Origin: Thermobispora bispora DSM 43833 | GTDB lineage: Bacteria > Actinomycetota > Actinomycetes > Streptosporangiales > Streptosporangiaceae | DNA: 64,000 nt | Direction: 5' to 3' | NCBI RefSeq assembly: GCF_000092645.1 | Contig: NC_014165.1 | Span: forward strand, 3,596,001 to 3,660,000 | Shown here: piece by piece, positions 7,793 through 17,347 of the stretch | Position numbering within the stretch: position 1 is the first letter of the stretch | Layout of the letters: every line of letters begins with the position of its first letter | Made by a program: the position numbers and the translations under genes | Notes under the pieces: model-generated | Databases searched by the model: none | Told to the model about the DNA's origin: nothing | The model's input: the letters and a program-made list of their open reading frames with translations, nothing else

Positions 7793-9627
7793 GGGAGCTG
7801 CTCCCGCTTGGCCTGCTCGTACCGCTCGCGGATCTCCGGCACGCCGACCTCGGCCACGGGCACGTCCCACCAGGCGCCGGAGTCCGGCACCCAGCCCGGC
7901 ACGGTCTCCACGTACACCACCGTGGTCCGCTCCGCCTCCACCGCCTTGGTGAGCGCGGCGCGCAGCGCACCGGGGTCGCTCGCCCGGATCACGTCGGCGC
8001 CGAGGCTCGCCGCGTTCGCCGCGAGGTCGACCGGGAGCCGCCTCCCGTCGAGCTCGCCCGAGGCGCCGCGCGCCCGGTACGCGGTGCCGAGCCGCCGCCC
8101 GCCGACCGACTCCGAGAGGTTCCCGATCGACGCGAACCCCTGGTTGTCCACGATGACGATGACGAGCTTGACGCCCTCCTGCACGGCGGTGGCGATCTCC
8201 TGGCCCATCATCAGGTACGAGCCGTCGCCGACGAGGACGAACACCTCCCGCTCCGGCTGGGCGAGCTTCACGCCGATCCCGCCGGCGATCTCGTAGCCCA
8301 TGCAGGAGTACCCGTACTCGAGGTGGTAGCCGCCCGGCTCCCGGGTGCGCCAGAGCCGGTGCAGGTCGCCCGGCATCGACCCGGCCGCGTTGAGCACCAC
8401 CCCGCCGGTCTGCAGCGCGATCTCGTTCACCACGCCGAGCACCACCGCCTGGCAGAGCGCGTCCCCGCCGTAGGCCCGGTCGACCTCGGCCTGCCACTCG
8501 GCGGCGAGCCGGGCGGCGCGGGCGGTCCACTCCTCGTCGGCCCGCCAGGCGCCGGCGAGGGCGTCGTCCAGGGCCTCCAGGGCCGCCCGGGCGTCGGCGA
8601 CGAGCGCGATCCCGGAGTGCTTGGCCGCGTCGAATGCGGCCACGTTGACGTTCACGAACCGCGCCTCGGGGTTGAAGAGCGTGCGGGAGGCCGTGGTGAA
8701 GTCGCTGTAGCGGGTCCCGATCCCGATCACCAGGTCGGCCTCGCGGGCGAGCGCGTTCGCGGCGGCGGTGCCGGTGTGGCCGATGCCGCCGACCGCGCAC
8801 GGGTGGTCGTACGGCAGCGCGCCCTTGCCCGCCTGGGTCTCCCCCACCGGAACGCCGTACCGCTCGGCGAACTCACGCAGCCGCTCCCACGCCTCGCTGT
8901 ACCGCACCCCGCCACCGGCGACGATCAGCGGGCGGCGGGATTCCCGGATCGCCGCCACGGCCCGGGCGAGCGCGGCCGGCTCGGGCACCGGCCGGGGGAT
9001 ATGCCAGACCCGCCGCTCGAACAGCTCGGGCGGCCAGTCGTACGCCTCGGCCTGCACGTCCTGCGGGAGCGCGAGCGTCACGGCGCCGGTCTCCGCCGGG
9101 TCGGTGAGCACGCGCATCGCGGCGAGCAGCGCGGACGGGAGCTGCTCCGGCCGGTTGATCCGGTCCCAGTACCGGCTCACCGGCTTGAAGCAGTCGTTGA
9201 CGCTCACGTCGTAGGAGCGGGGGTCCTCCAGCTCCTGCAGCACCGGGGAGGCCGCCCGGGTGGCGAAGATGTCCCCCGGGAGCAGCAGCACGGGCAGCCG
9301 GTTGATGGTCGCCAGGGCCGCGCCGGTGACCATGTTCGTGGCCCCGGGCCCGATCGAGCTGGTGCAGGCGAACGTCGACAACCGCGCCGTCTGCTTGGCG
9401 TACGCGGCCGCCGTGTGCACCATGGCCTGCTCGTTGCGCACCAGGTAGTACGGCAGCTCCGACCGGGTGCCGGCCCCCTGCGCGGCGAGGGCCTGCCCGA
9501 TCCCGGCGACGTTGCCGTGCCCGAAGATGCCGAGGCAGCCCTGGATGAGCCGCCGTTCCACGCCGTCGCGCTCGGTCCACTGATTGCCGAGGAACCGCAC
9601 CAGCGCCTGCGCCACCGTGAGTCGCAT
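7756..9627 (-). CDS. iolD: 3D-(3,5/4)-trihydroxycyclohexane-1,2-dione acylhydrolase
   Basis: IolD is a thiamine-diphosphate enzyme that opens the ring of trihydroxycyclohexane-dione to 5-deoxy-D-glucuronate in myo-inositol catabolism. The 623-residue protein has the three-domain ThDP layout. Its cofactor motif starts GDGSYLMMGQ and ends with the usual downstream Asn in VDNQG; it also shows GPGATNM near residue 95. The start region reads GTG ATG ATG; ATG 9627 gives the best spacing from GGGAG. It is the last gene of the iol operon, 46 bases after iolB, and its 3' end overlaps the convergent MFS gene. Assignment is supported by the whole iol context. Confidence 0.93.
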   Translation of the reverse strand: MRLTVAQALVRFLGNQWTERDGVERRLIQGCLGIFGHGNVAGIGQALAAQGAGTRSELPYYLVRNEQAMVHTAAAYAKQTARLSTFACTSSIGPGATNMVTGAALATINRLPVLLLPGDIFATRAASPVLQELEDPRSYDVSVNDCFKPVSRYWDRINRPEQLPSALLAAMRVLTDPAETGAVTLALPQDVQAEAYDWPPELFERRVWHIPRPVPEPAALARAVAAIRESRRPLIVAGGGVRYSEAWERLREFAERYGVPVGETQAGKGALPYDHPCAVGGIGHTGTAAANALAREADLVIGIGTRYSDFTTASRTLFNPEARFVNVNVAAFDAAKHSGIALVADARAALEALDDALAGAWRADEEWTARAARLAAEWQAEVDRAYGGDALCQAVVLGVVNEIALQTGGVVLNAAGSMPGDLHRLWRTREPGGYHLEYGYSCMGYEIAGGIGVKLAQPEREVFVLVGDGSYLMMGQEIATAVQEGVKLVIVIVDNQGFASIGNLSESVGGRRLGTAYRARGASGELDGRRLPVDLAANAASLGADVIRASDPGALRAALTKAVEAERTTVVYVETVPGWVPDSGAWWDVPVAEVGVPEIRERYEQAKREQLPYVRPSEGGTAG

Positions 9628-9673
9628 CATCACTCCCGCGAAAGAGCCGCGCGCGCCGCCGTTCCGGCGGTGC

Positions 9674-10486
9674 TCACTTGCCGAACGGCACCCTGGGATC
9701 GATCGGCTGGTCCGCCCACGTCGACCGGATCCAGGCGTGCCGAGGATCGTCGCAGAAGGCCATGGACCGCTTCTCCCCCGGCCCCGCGAGCACGTTGAGG
9801 TAGTACAGGTCGTACCCGGGGGCGGCCATGGACGGGCCGTGGTAGCCGCGCGGCACCAGGACCACGTCGCCTGCCGACACCTCCGCGAGCACCTCGTGCG
9901 AGCCGTACACCCGCTGGTAGCCCGGGCCGCCCTCGAAGTAGTAGATCTCCTCGAGCACCGCCTCCTGCCCGCCCGGCGTGTCGTGCTTGTGCGGCGGGTA
10001 CGACGACCAGTTCCCGCCCGGGGTGAGCACCTCGACCGCCATGAGCTTGTCGCACTCGAACGCCTCGGGCGCGCAGAAGTTGTTCACCTGCCGGGTGGCG
10101 TGGCCGGCGCCCCGGATCTCCACCGGCACGTCGGCGGCCGGGCCGTACCGGACCGGCAGCCGCCGGGTGGCCTTGGCCGACGGCAGGGCGATCCGCCCCT
10201 GCCCGGTGATCCGCACCGACGCCTGGATGGGCAGGTAGGCGAAGTCGGTGACCGAGGCGAACACGGAGGACCGGCCCGCGAGCTCGATCCGCTCCCCGTC
10301 CGCGACCACCTCGCACGACCCGGCGAGCGGGACGACCAGCATCTCCTCGTCCCCGGTCTCGAACTCGATCGGCTCACCGGTCAGGTCGGCGATCCGCAGC
10401 CCGCAGTAGGTCCAGCCGGCCCGCTCCGGGGTGATCAGTACCGACCACGGTCCCTCGCTCGCCGTACCGAACGGAATGTAGGTCAT
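9674..10486 (-). CDS. iolB: 5-deoxy-glucuronate isomerase
   Basis: IolB converts 5-deoxy-D-glucuronate into 2-deoxy-5-keto-D-gluconate, the substrate of the IolC kinase. It is a bicupin protein; the 270-residue length is normal. The C-terminal cupin shows the metal-ligand cluster in YPPHKHD followed by LEEIYYFE, about 160-185, and a later GYHG segment that supplies another His. The ATG at 10484-10486 overlaps the stop of the upstream aldolase-like gene (ATGA), so translation is probably coupled. It lies between the aldolase-like gene and iolD in the minus-strand iol operon. No unusual features. Confidence 0.94.
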   Translation of the reverse strand: MTYIPFGTASEGPWSVLITPERAGWTYCGLRIADLTGEPIEFETGDEEMLVVPLAGSCEVVADGERIELAGRSSVFASVTDFAYLPIQASVRITGQGRIALPSAKATRRLPVRYGPAADVPVEIRGAGHATRQVNNFCAPEAFECDKLMAVEVLTPGGNWSSYPPHKHDTPGGQEAVLEEIYYFEGGPGYQRVYGSHEVLAEVSAGDVVLVPRGYHGPSMAAPGYDLYYLNVLAGPGEKRSMAFCDDPRHAWIRSTWADQPIDPRVPFGK

Positions 10487-11370
10487 CTCCCGGCTCCTTC
10501 GAGCAGGCCGACCACGGTGTCCACGGCGGCCGCGACGTCGTCGTCCGGCGGGTACAGCAGCGCCCGGCCGACGACGAGCCCGCGCACCCCGGGCAGCCGC
10601 AGCGCGTCGGCCCAGGTCTGGTAGGTCTCGTCGGGGGACTTGGTGGGATCACCGCCGAGGAGCAGCGTGGGCAGCGTGGTCGCCTCCATCACCCGCTCCA
10701 TCTCGTCGATGACCGGGATCTTCAGCCAGGTGTGCGCGGAGGTCGCGCCGAGGGCCTGGCCGACGTGGATGGCCCGGATGACCCCTTCGGCCGAGTAGTC
10801 GTGCGTGACCCGGCCCCCGCACCGCCGCGACCAGAACGGCTCGAGCATCGCGGTGAGCCCGTGCCTGGAGAGCTCGGTGATGGCGCGGGCGCAGCTCTCC
10901 AGGGTGTCGGCCGTCCGGTGGTCGTCGACCCCGATCCGGCAGAGCATCTTCCCGCCGTCGAGCCCCATCGACACGATCGCCTCGGTGTCGTAGGCCGTGA
11001 ACCGGTCGTCGAACTCGAACACCGCGCCCTCGACGCCGCCCCGGTTCATCGAGCCGAACACGACCTTGTCGTCGAGCGCGCCGAGCAGCAGCAGGTCCTC
11101 GATCACGTCCGGGGTGCCGAGCACCCCGTCGACCCCGGGCCTCGACAGGGCGACCATGAGCCGGTCGAGCATGTCGAGCCGGCTCGCCATGGCCATCGGC
11201 CGGCCGCCGACGCCGAGCGCACCGCGGGCCGGATGGTCGGCCGCGATGATCAGCAGGCGGTCGCGGTCGCCGAGCAGGGGTCTGCGCCGCCGCTTGGCGG
11301 CCGCCTCGGCGATCCGCTCCGGCTCCCGCACCCGGGCGTCGCGCAGCCGCCGATAGTCCTCCTCACGCAT
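10483..11370 (-). CDS. Cgl0159-type (beta/alpha)8 aldolase-like protein, predicted deoxy-keto-gluconate-phosphate aldolase
   Basis: A 295-residue TIM-barrel protein of the class I aldolase (DeoC/LacD-like) type found in actinobacterial inositol clusters. It has IIAADHPARGALG near residue 41, GVLGTPDVIEDL, then HTWLKIPVIDEME near 225 with a candidate Schiff-base lysine, and a phosphate-binding-like LLLGGD segment near 245. In this operon the one missing step between IolC and central metabolism is cleavage of 2-deoxy-5-keto-gluconate 6-phosphate to DHAP and malonic semialdehyde (the IolJ reaction), which this protein probably performs. That is inference from fold and context. It overlaps iolC by 8 bases and iolB by 4. 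Confidence 0.8.
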   Translation of the reverse strand: MREEDYRRLRDARVREPERIAEAAAKRRRRPLLGDRDRLLIIAADHPARGALGVGGRPMAMASRLDMLDRLMVALSRPGVDGVLGTPDVIEDLLLLGALDDKVVFGSMNRGGVEGAVFEFDDRFTAYDTEAIVSMGLDGGKMLCRIGVDDHRTADTLESCARAITELSRHGLTAMLEPFWSRRCGGRVTHDYSAEGVIRAIHVGQALGATSAHTWLKIPVIDEMERVMEATTLPTLLLGGDPTKSPDETYQTWADALRLPGVRGLVVGRALLYPPDDDVAAAVDTVVGLLEGAGR

Positions 11371-12307
11371 GGGTCTCCCTTGCCAGAATCGCCTCGACCT
11401 CCTCGGTGGTGGGCATCGCCGGCGCGCAGGCGAGCCGCCCGGCCACGATCGCGCCCGCCGCGTTGGCGAACCGGAGCGTCCGCTCCAGGGGCCACCCGGC
11501 GAGCAGCCCGTGGCAGAGCGCGCCGCCGAACGCGTCGCCCGCGCCCAGCCCGTTGACGACCTCGACCGGCACCGGTGGCACGGTGACGGTCTCCTCCCTG
11601 GTCATGCCGAGCACGCCCGCCGACCCCTGCTTCACCACCGCGAGCTCGACCCCGGCGTCGAGCAGGGCCTTCGCCGCCTCGTGCGGGTCCCGGGTCCCCG
11701 TGGCCACCTCCACCTCGTCGAGGTTGCCCACCGCGACCGTGACGTGGCCGAGCGCCCGGCGCACCAGCTCCGGTGCCTCGGCCGGGTCGGGCCAGAGCGT
11801 GGGCCGGTAGTCGAGGTCGAGGACGGTGAACCGGCGGCGGTCCCGCACCTCCCAGGCGGCGAAGTGCGCGCTCCGGGACGGCTCCTGGGAGAGGCCGGTC
11901 ACCGTCGCCCAGAACAGGTCGGCGCCGGCGATCGCGTCCCGGTCGAGCTCGTGCGGGTGGATCTCCAGGTCGGGGGCCTTCGGCCAGCGGTAGAAGAAGA
12001 TCGGGAAGTCCTCCGGCGGGCGGATCTCGCAGAACGTCACCGGGGTCGGCAGGCCCTCGACCGGGGTGACGTACCGGTCGTCCACCCCGTAGCCGCGCAG
12101 CGCGTCGTGGATGAACTCGCCGAAGGGGTCGGCGCCGGTCCGGCTGATCACGGCCGCGGAGCGCCCGTGCCGGGCCGCGGCGACGGCCACGTTCGCCGGG
12201 CTGCCGCCGAGGTACTTGCCGAACGTCTCGACCTCCCGGAGCGAGACCCCGACCTGCAGGGGGTAGACGTCCACCCCGATCCGGCCCATGGTGAGCACCT
12301 CGGTCAT
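11363..12307 (-). CDS. iolC: 5-dehydro-2-deoxygluconokinase
   Basis: IolC phosphorylates 2-deoxy-5-keto-D-gluconate at C6. The 314-residue protein is a PfkB-family sugar kinase: it has the substrate-binding GRIGVDVYPLQVG near the N-terminus, KYLGGSPANVAVAAARHG (PfkB signature 1) near residue 30, and NGLGAGDAFGGALCHGL near 265, which contains the anion hole and catalytic Asp. ATG 12307 overlaps the iolE stop (ATGA). The frame stays open far upstream, but that part is the shadow of iolE. The 3' end overlaps the aldolase-like gene by 8 bases. Strong operon and motif support. Confidence 0.94.
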   Translation of the reverse strand: MTEVLTMGRIGVDVYPLQVGVSLREVETFGKYLGGSPANVAVAAARHGRSAAVISRTGADPFGEFIHDALRGYGVDDRYVTPVEGLPTPVTFCEIRPPEDFPIFFYRWPKAPDLEIHPHELDRDAIAGADLFWATVTGLSQEPSRSAHFAAWEVRDRRRFTVLDLDYRPTLWPDPAEAPELVRRALGHVTVAVGNLDEVEVATGTRDPHEAAKALLDAGVELAVVKQGSAGVLGMTREETVTVPPVPVEVVNGLGAGDAFGGALCHGLLAGWPLERTLRFANAAGAIVAGRLACAPAMPTTEEVEAILARETHA

Positions 12308-13167
12308 GCCACGCTCCTGAGGTAGGCGAGGCTCGCCGCCACGTCGCGGATCGGGCCCTCCCCCGGCGGCGGGTCCGCGTCGAGCATGACGTCCTGCTCC
12401 ATCACGTACCACCCGCGGTAGCCGGCGGAGCCGAGCCCGGCGACGATCCGGGGGATGTCCACGTCGCCCTGGCCGAGCGGCCGGTAGACGCCCTGCCGTA
12501 CCGCCTCGGTGTAGGTGAGCCGCCCGGCGCGCACCCGCTCGGCGAGGGCGGCGTCGGCGTCCTTGAGGTGGACGTGCGCCACCCGGCCCGGGTGGGCGGC
12601 GGCGATCTCCGCGGGGTCGGCGCCGCCGATCAGCAGGTGCCCGGTGTCCAGGCAGAGCGGTACGGCGCAGCCGTCGAGGACGCGGCGCACCTCCGCCGCG
12701 GTCTCGACCATGGTGCCCACGTGCGGGTGGAGGGTGACGAGCGGCCCGCCGGCCTCCGCCGCCTCCGCGGCGATCCGGTCGAGGCGGCCGAGCAGCAGGT
12801 CCCAGCCGGCCGCGTCGAGCCGGGGCCGCTCGTCGTAGCCGTCGAGCCCGGTGGCGGCGGCGAGCACCATCACCTCGAGGTTCTGCTCCCGGAAGGCGGC
12901 GAGCCGCTGCCGCAGGCCGGGCAGCGGGTCGAACCCCGGGTCGTGGAGCACCACGGGGACGAACCCGCCGATCGCCTGCAGGCCGTACCGGGCGAGCAGC
13001 GGATCGCGCTCCTCCGCCGGCTCGGGGAGGAAGCCGTCCGGGCCGAGCTCGGTGGCGCTCAGGCCGAGGGACCGCATCTCCCCCAGCACCCGCTCCCGGT
13101 CGAGCTGATGCCCCCACCCGGGGACCTCGCACACGCCCCAGGAGATGGGGGCTCCGGCGATCCTCAC
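12304..13167 (-). CDS. iolE: Sugar phosphate isomerase/epimerase-fold protein, probable myo-inosose-2 dehydratase
   Basis: IolE removes water from 2-keto-myo-inositol to give trihydroxycyclohexane-dione. The 287-residue protein is a xylose-isomerase-like TIM barrel: GAPISWGVCEVPGWGH at the N-terminus, a metal-binding LHPHVGTMVE segment near 143, LCLDTGHLLIGG near 175, and HVHLKDAD near 202. GTG 13167 is preceded by GGAGGTGATCGC and overlaps the iolG stop (GTGA). The fold is shared with IolI and IolH isomerases; the dehydratase call rests on it being the only candidate for that step in an otherwise complete operon. Confidence 0.83.
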   Translation of the reverse strand: MRIAGAPISWGVCEVPGWGHQLDRERVLGEMRSLGLSATELGPDGFLPEPAEERDPLLARYGLQAIGGFVPVVLHDPGFDPLPGLRQRLAAFREQNLEVMVLAAATGLDGYDERPRLDAAGWDLLLGRLDRIAAEAAEAGGPLVTLHPHVGTMVETAAEVRRVLDGCAVPLCLDTGHLLIGGADPAEIAAAHPGRVAHVHLKDADAALAERVRAGRLTYTEAVRQGVYRPLGQGDVDIPRIVAGLGSAGYRGWYVMEQDVMLDADPPPGEGPIRDVAASLAYLRSVA

Positions 13168-14150
13168 GCGATCACCTCCGTGACCTTGACCGGGCGGTTC
13201 TCCCGCCGGGAGAGCTCGGCGGCCTCCGCGATGTAGAGCGCGGCGAGCGCGTCCTCGACCGTGCACGGGCTCTCCCGCTCCCCGCGCACCGCCTCGACGA
13301 AGGCGACCATCTCCCGCACGTACGCGGGCTCGAACCGGGTCTGGAAGTCCGGCCACGGCGGATCGGTGGGCTGGAACCCCTCGGCCGAGTGGAGCGGCGC
13401 CCGCCGGTCGAGGCCGACCGCCCAGGTCTTGCGGGTGCCGGCGAGCTCCATCCGCACGTCGTAGCCGTGGCCGTTGTACCGGGATCCCTGCAGGGTGACG
13501 AGCGTGCCGTCGGTCATGGTGAGCACGGCCGCGCTGTTGTCCACGTCCCCGGCCTCGGCGAAGAAGGACTCCCCGCGGTTGGCGCCGGTGGCGTACACCG
13601 TCGCCACCTCCTGCCCGGTCACCCAGCGCAGGATGTCGAAGTCGTGGATGTGGCAGTCCCGGTAGATGCCGCCGGAGGTGGGGATGTACCCGGGAGCGGG
13701 CGGCCGCGGGTCGGCCGTGAGCATGTGCACCCGGTCGAGCCGCCCGATCTCCCCGCTGCGCACCGCCTCGCGCGCCGCCATGTACCCGGCGTCGAACCGG
13801 CGCTGGAAGCCGATGTGGACGAGGACGCCCGCCTTCTTGGCCGCTTCGAGTACCTGGAGGGTGCCCTGGAGGTCCACCGCCACGGGCTTCTCGCAGAACA
13901 CCGGCAGCCCGCGCCGGAAGCTCTCGAGCAGCAGAGCCGCGTGGGTGGCGGTGGGGGTGGCGATCACCACGGCGTCGGTGCCGAACGCGTCCCCCACCCG
14001 GACGTTCAGCCGCTCGGCGATCTGCTCCGCTCGCGCGCTGTCGGCGTCGGAGACCACCACCTCGTCGATGACCCCCTCCGCCGCCAGCCGGGCGAGGGTG
14101 GTCGCATGGAGCGCGCCTATCCGCCCGAGACCCAGCACACCGACCCTCAT
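13164..14150 (-). CDS. iolG: Inositol 2-dehydrogenase
   Basis: IolG oxidises myo-inositol to 2-keto-myo-inositol with NAD+, the first step of the pathway. It is a 328-residue Gfo/Idh/MocA-family enzyme: Rossmann motif GVLGLGRIGALHA at the N-terminus, CEKPVA with the catalytic-type Lys near residue 93, and the family DCHIHDFDILRW near 170 with the active-site His. ATG 14150 follows GGAGGGTCGTG. It is the promoter-proximal gene of the iol operon and overlaps iolE by 4 bases. Related enzymes act on scyllo-inositol or other polyols, so exact substrate preference is inferred from the operon. Confidence 0.93.
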   Translation of the reverse strand: MRVGVLGLGRIGALHATTLARLAAEGVIDEVVVSDADSARAEQIAERLNVRVGDAFGTDAVVIATPTATHAALLLESFRRGLPVFCEKPVAVDLQGTLQVLEAAKKAGVLVHIGFQRRFDAGYMAAREAVRSGEIGRLDRVHMLTADPRPPAPGYIPTSGGIYRDCHIHDFDILRWVTGQEVATVYATGANRGESFFAEAGDVDNSAAVLTMTDGTLVTLQGSRYNGHGYDVRMELAGTRKTWAVGLDRRAPLHSAEGFQPTDPPWPDFQTRFEPAYVREMVAFVEAVRGERESPCTVEDALAALYIAEAAELSRRENRPVKVTEVIA

Positions 14151-14196
14151 CACGACCCTCCTGGACTCCGGCAACCGGGTAAGGCTCCGGTTCACT

Positions 14197-14226
14197 GTTG
14201 TAGGTCCCCAGAGACTTTCACGTCAA
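14197..14226 (-). promoter_or_regulatory. Promoter of the iol operon
   Basis: On the minus strand TTGACG (complement of 14221-14226) and TACAAC (complement of 14197-14202) are 18 bases apart. This places the start of transcription near 14190, about 40 bases before the iolG ATG. Confidence 0.5.
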
Positions 14227-14231
14227 TAGTT

Positions 14232-14248
14232 TGTCAGGACATTCTGAC
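14232..14248. promoter_or_regulatory. IolR-like (GntR-family) operator upstream of iolG
   Basis: GTCAG at 14233-14237 and CTGAC at 14244-14248 form an inverted repeat just upstream of the -35 box. The minus strand at 14241-14232 reads TGTCCTGACA, which fits the motif KGWCHTRACA that I recall for Corynebacterium glutamicum IolR. No regulator gene is in the window. Confidence 0.5.
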
Positions 14249-14250
14249 GA

Positions 14251-15202
14251 TCTATCATGTTCGCCCCGGTGAGCGGGCTCCCGGCGCGCGGGACCGCTCG
14301 ACGAGCCGCCCGGGGCCGATGGGCGGTGCCGGGCTCCCGAGCCGGGGACGATGGGCCGTGCCGGGCTCCTGGCGCGCGGCCGCGCGGCGGTTCGATAGGA
14401 GTGCGGCGAGCCGGGCCGGGCCACCGGCGGGCGGGGATGCGCCGGGACCGGCGGGAGGCAGGAGGGGAACCGGGAGCCCGGATCCCGGCTGGCGGTGGGC
14501 GGTACCGCGCGCTATGGGCCGACCCACGCCGGCGCACCGTGCAGGTACGGCATGGCGGAGCGCGGGCGCGGTGCGGGATCACGCGCCGCGGCCGACGGCA
14601 GGAGCGGGCGGATACCGGGGCCGGGTGGCACACCCCGGCGCGTCACCAAGGGCCGGGGCGGCACGCCTCGGCGCAGGGCGAGCCGGCGGACGCGCGCGGA
14701 CGGTCAGGCGTACGGCCCGCCGCATCGGGGAGCACGGGATGGTTCAGCGGGCGGGTATCCGGCATGCCGCGGCGGGCGGTATCCGGAATGGCTCAGCCGA
14801 GGCATGCGGCACCGGCCGGGCGGCATGCCCAGGCTGACGCGGGGAACCACCGGGCACCCGTCAACGCTCACTGCGCATACGCAAACACGCAGAGCAAGGG
14901 AGCGGGATCTGGGAGTGGGAGGCGCATGCTCGGCGGGATGCGGCGACTCCGTCCGATGAACACGGCCGCGCACGGCGCGCTCGGCGGTCATCAGCCGCGC
15001 TGCTCGGCACGGCGCTCGGCGGGAGGGCTCGGTGTCACCGAGCCGTACGCCCGGCGGTGGGACGCTCACCCCGCGCCGTGGCCGGGAGGGTGCTCTGCGC
15101 CGGTCTGGCGGCGCGGATGCAGCGCCTACCCCGGACCGTACGCCCACCGGATGGGGCGCGGGCCGCGAAAGGAGGCGGGCTCTCCGACGCCCGTGGTCGA
15201 TG
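14251..15202. other. 950-base gap without a supportable gene
   Basis: The stretch between the iol promoter and the small membrane-protein gene has long open frames in several registers, as expected at this GC content, but none shows a recognisable protein, a good ribosome-binding site or amino acid composition typical of a real gene. It contains short repeats: GATGGGC(G/C)GTGCCGGGCTCC at 14318 and 14350 (period 32) and GGTATCCGG(C/A)ATG copies near 14753 and 14779. Confidence 0.5.
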
Positions 15203-15391
15203 TCACCGGCGGCCGGCGACCTTCTCCTCTTCTTCCTCCTTCCGCTTGGCCCGCACCTTGTCCCGGACGATCCACCAGCGGAACATCTCACCGCGGTCGG
15301 TCGCGCGGACCACGACGGTGAGCAGCAGGATGCTCAGACCGAGCAGAACCCCGGCGCCGAACAGAATCATCAGCAGTACTGCGCCATTCAT
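15203..15391 (-). CDS. Small single-pass membrane protein
   Basis: A 62-residue protein: residues 3-27 form a strongly hydrophobic helix (MILFGAGVLLGLSILLLTVV), followed by a basic and then a very charged cytoplasmic tail with KRKEEEEEK. ATG 15391 has an excellent ribosome-binding site (AGGGGGAG, 5 bases before), which is the main reason for accepting so short a gene. It is divergent from the class I fumarase gene. I do not recognise the family. A role as a small membrane regulator or scaffold is possible, but nothing in the sequence shows this. Confidence 0.65.
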   Translation of the reverse strand: MNGAVLLMILFGAGVLLGLSILLLTVVVRATDRGEMFRWWIVRDKVRAKRKEEEEEKVAGRR

Positions 15392-15619
15392 GGCTCCCCC
15401 TCACCATGGATCCTTGCTGCCCGGCCGCGCTTCACACATGTTTTCTGTCAAAGGTCCGCAAAATCGTTCCAAGTGGGATAAAACATCCTCTGATCGTCCC
15501 GTCCGGGGGCCGTACCGGCCGCTGATCGGCCGCACCGTACGCTGGGGGAGGACCCCCGACGTGCCCTGGGAACGTGGTTAGGGGCCGTGGGCAGGACTGA
15601 CAGAGCAGAGGACCGAGGG

Positions 15620-17275
<1,656 letters not shown>

Positions 17276-17347
17276 CGGGTGCCGCCGCCAGTCAAGAGTT
17301 TTGACAGATGAACTCAACAATTTCCCGGCATGGTGTCTACAGGTCGC

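Noticed and set aside
14257-15321. 354-codon plus-strand frame in the gap before the small membrane gene
   Set aside because: Gly/Arg-rich random-looking product, no ribosome-binding site, several competing frames in the same stretch.
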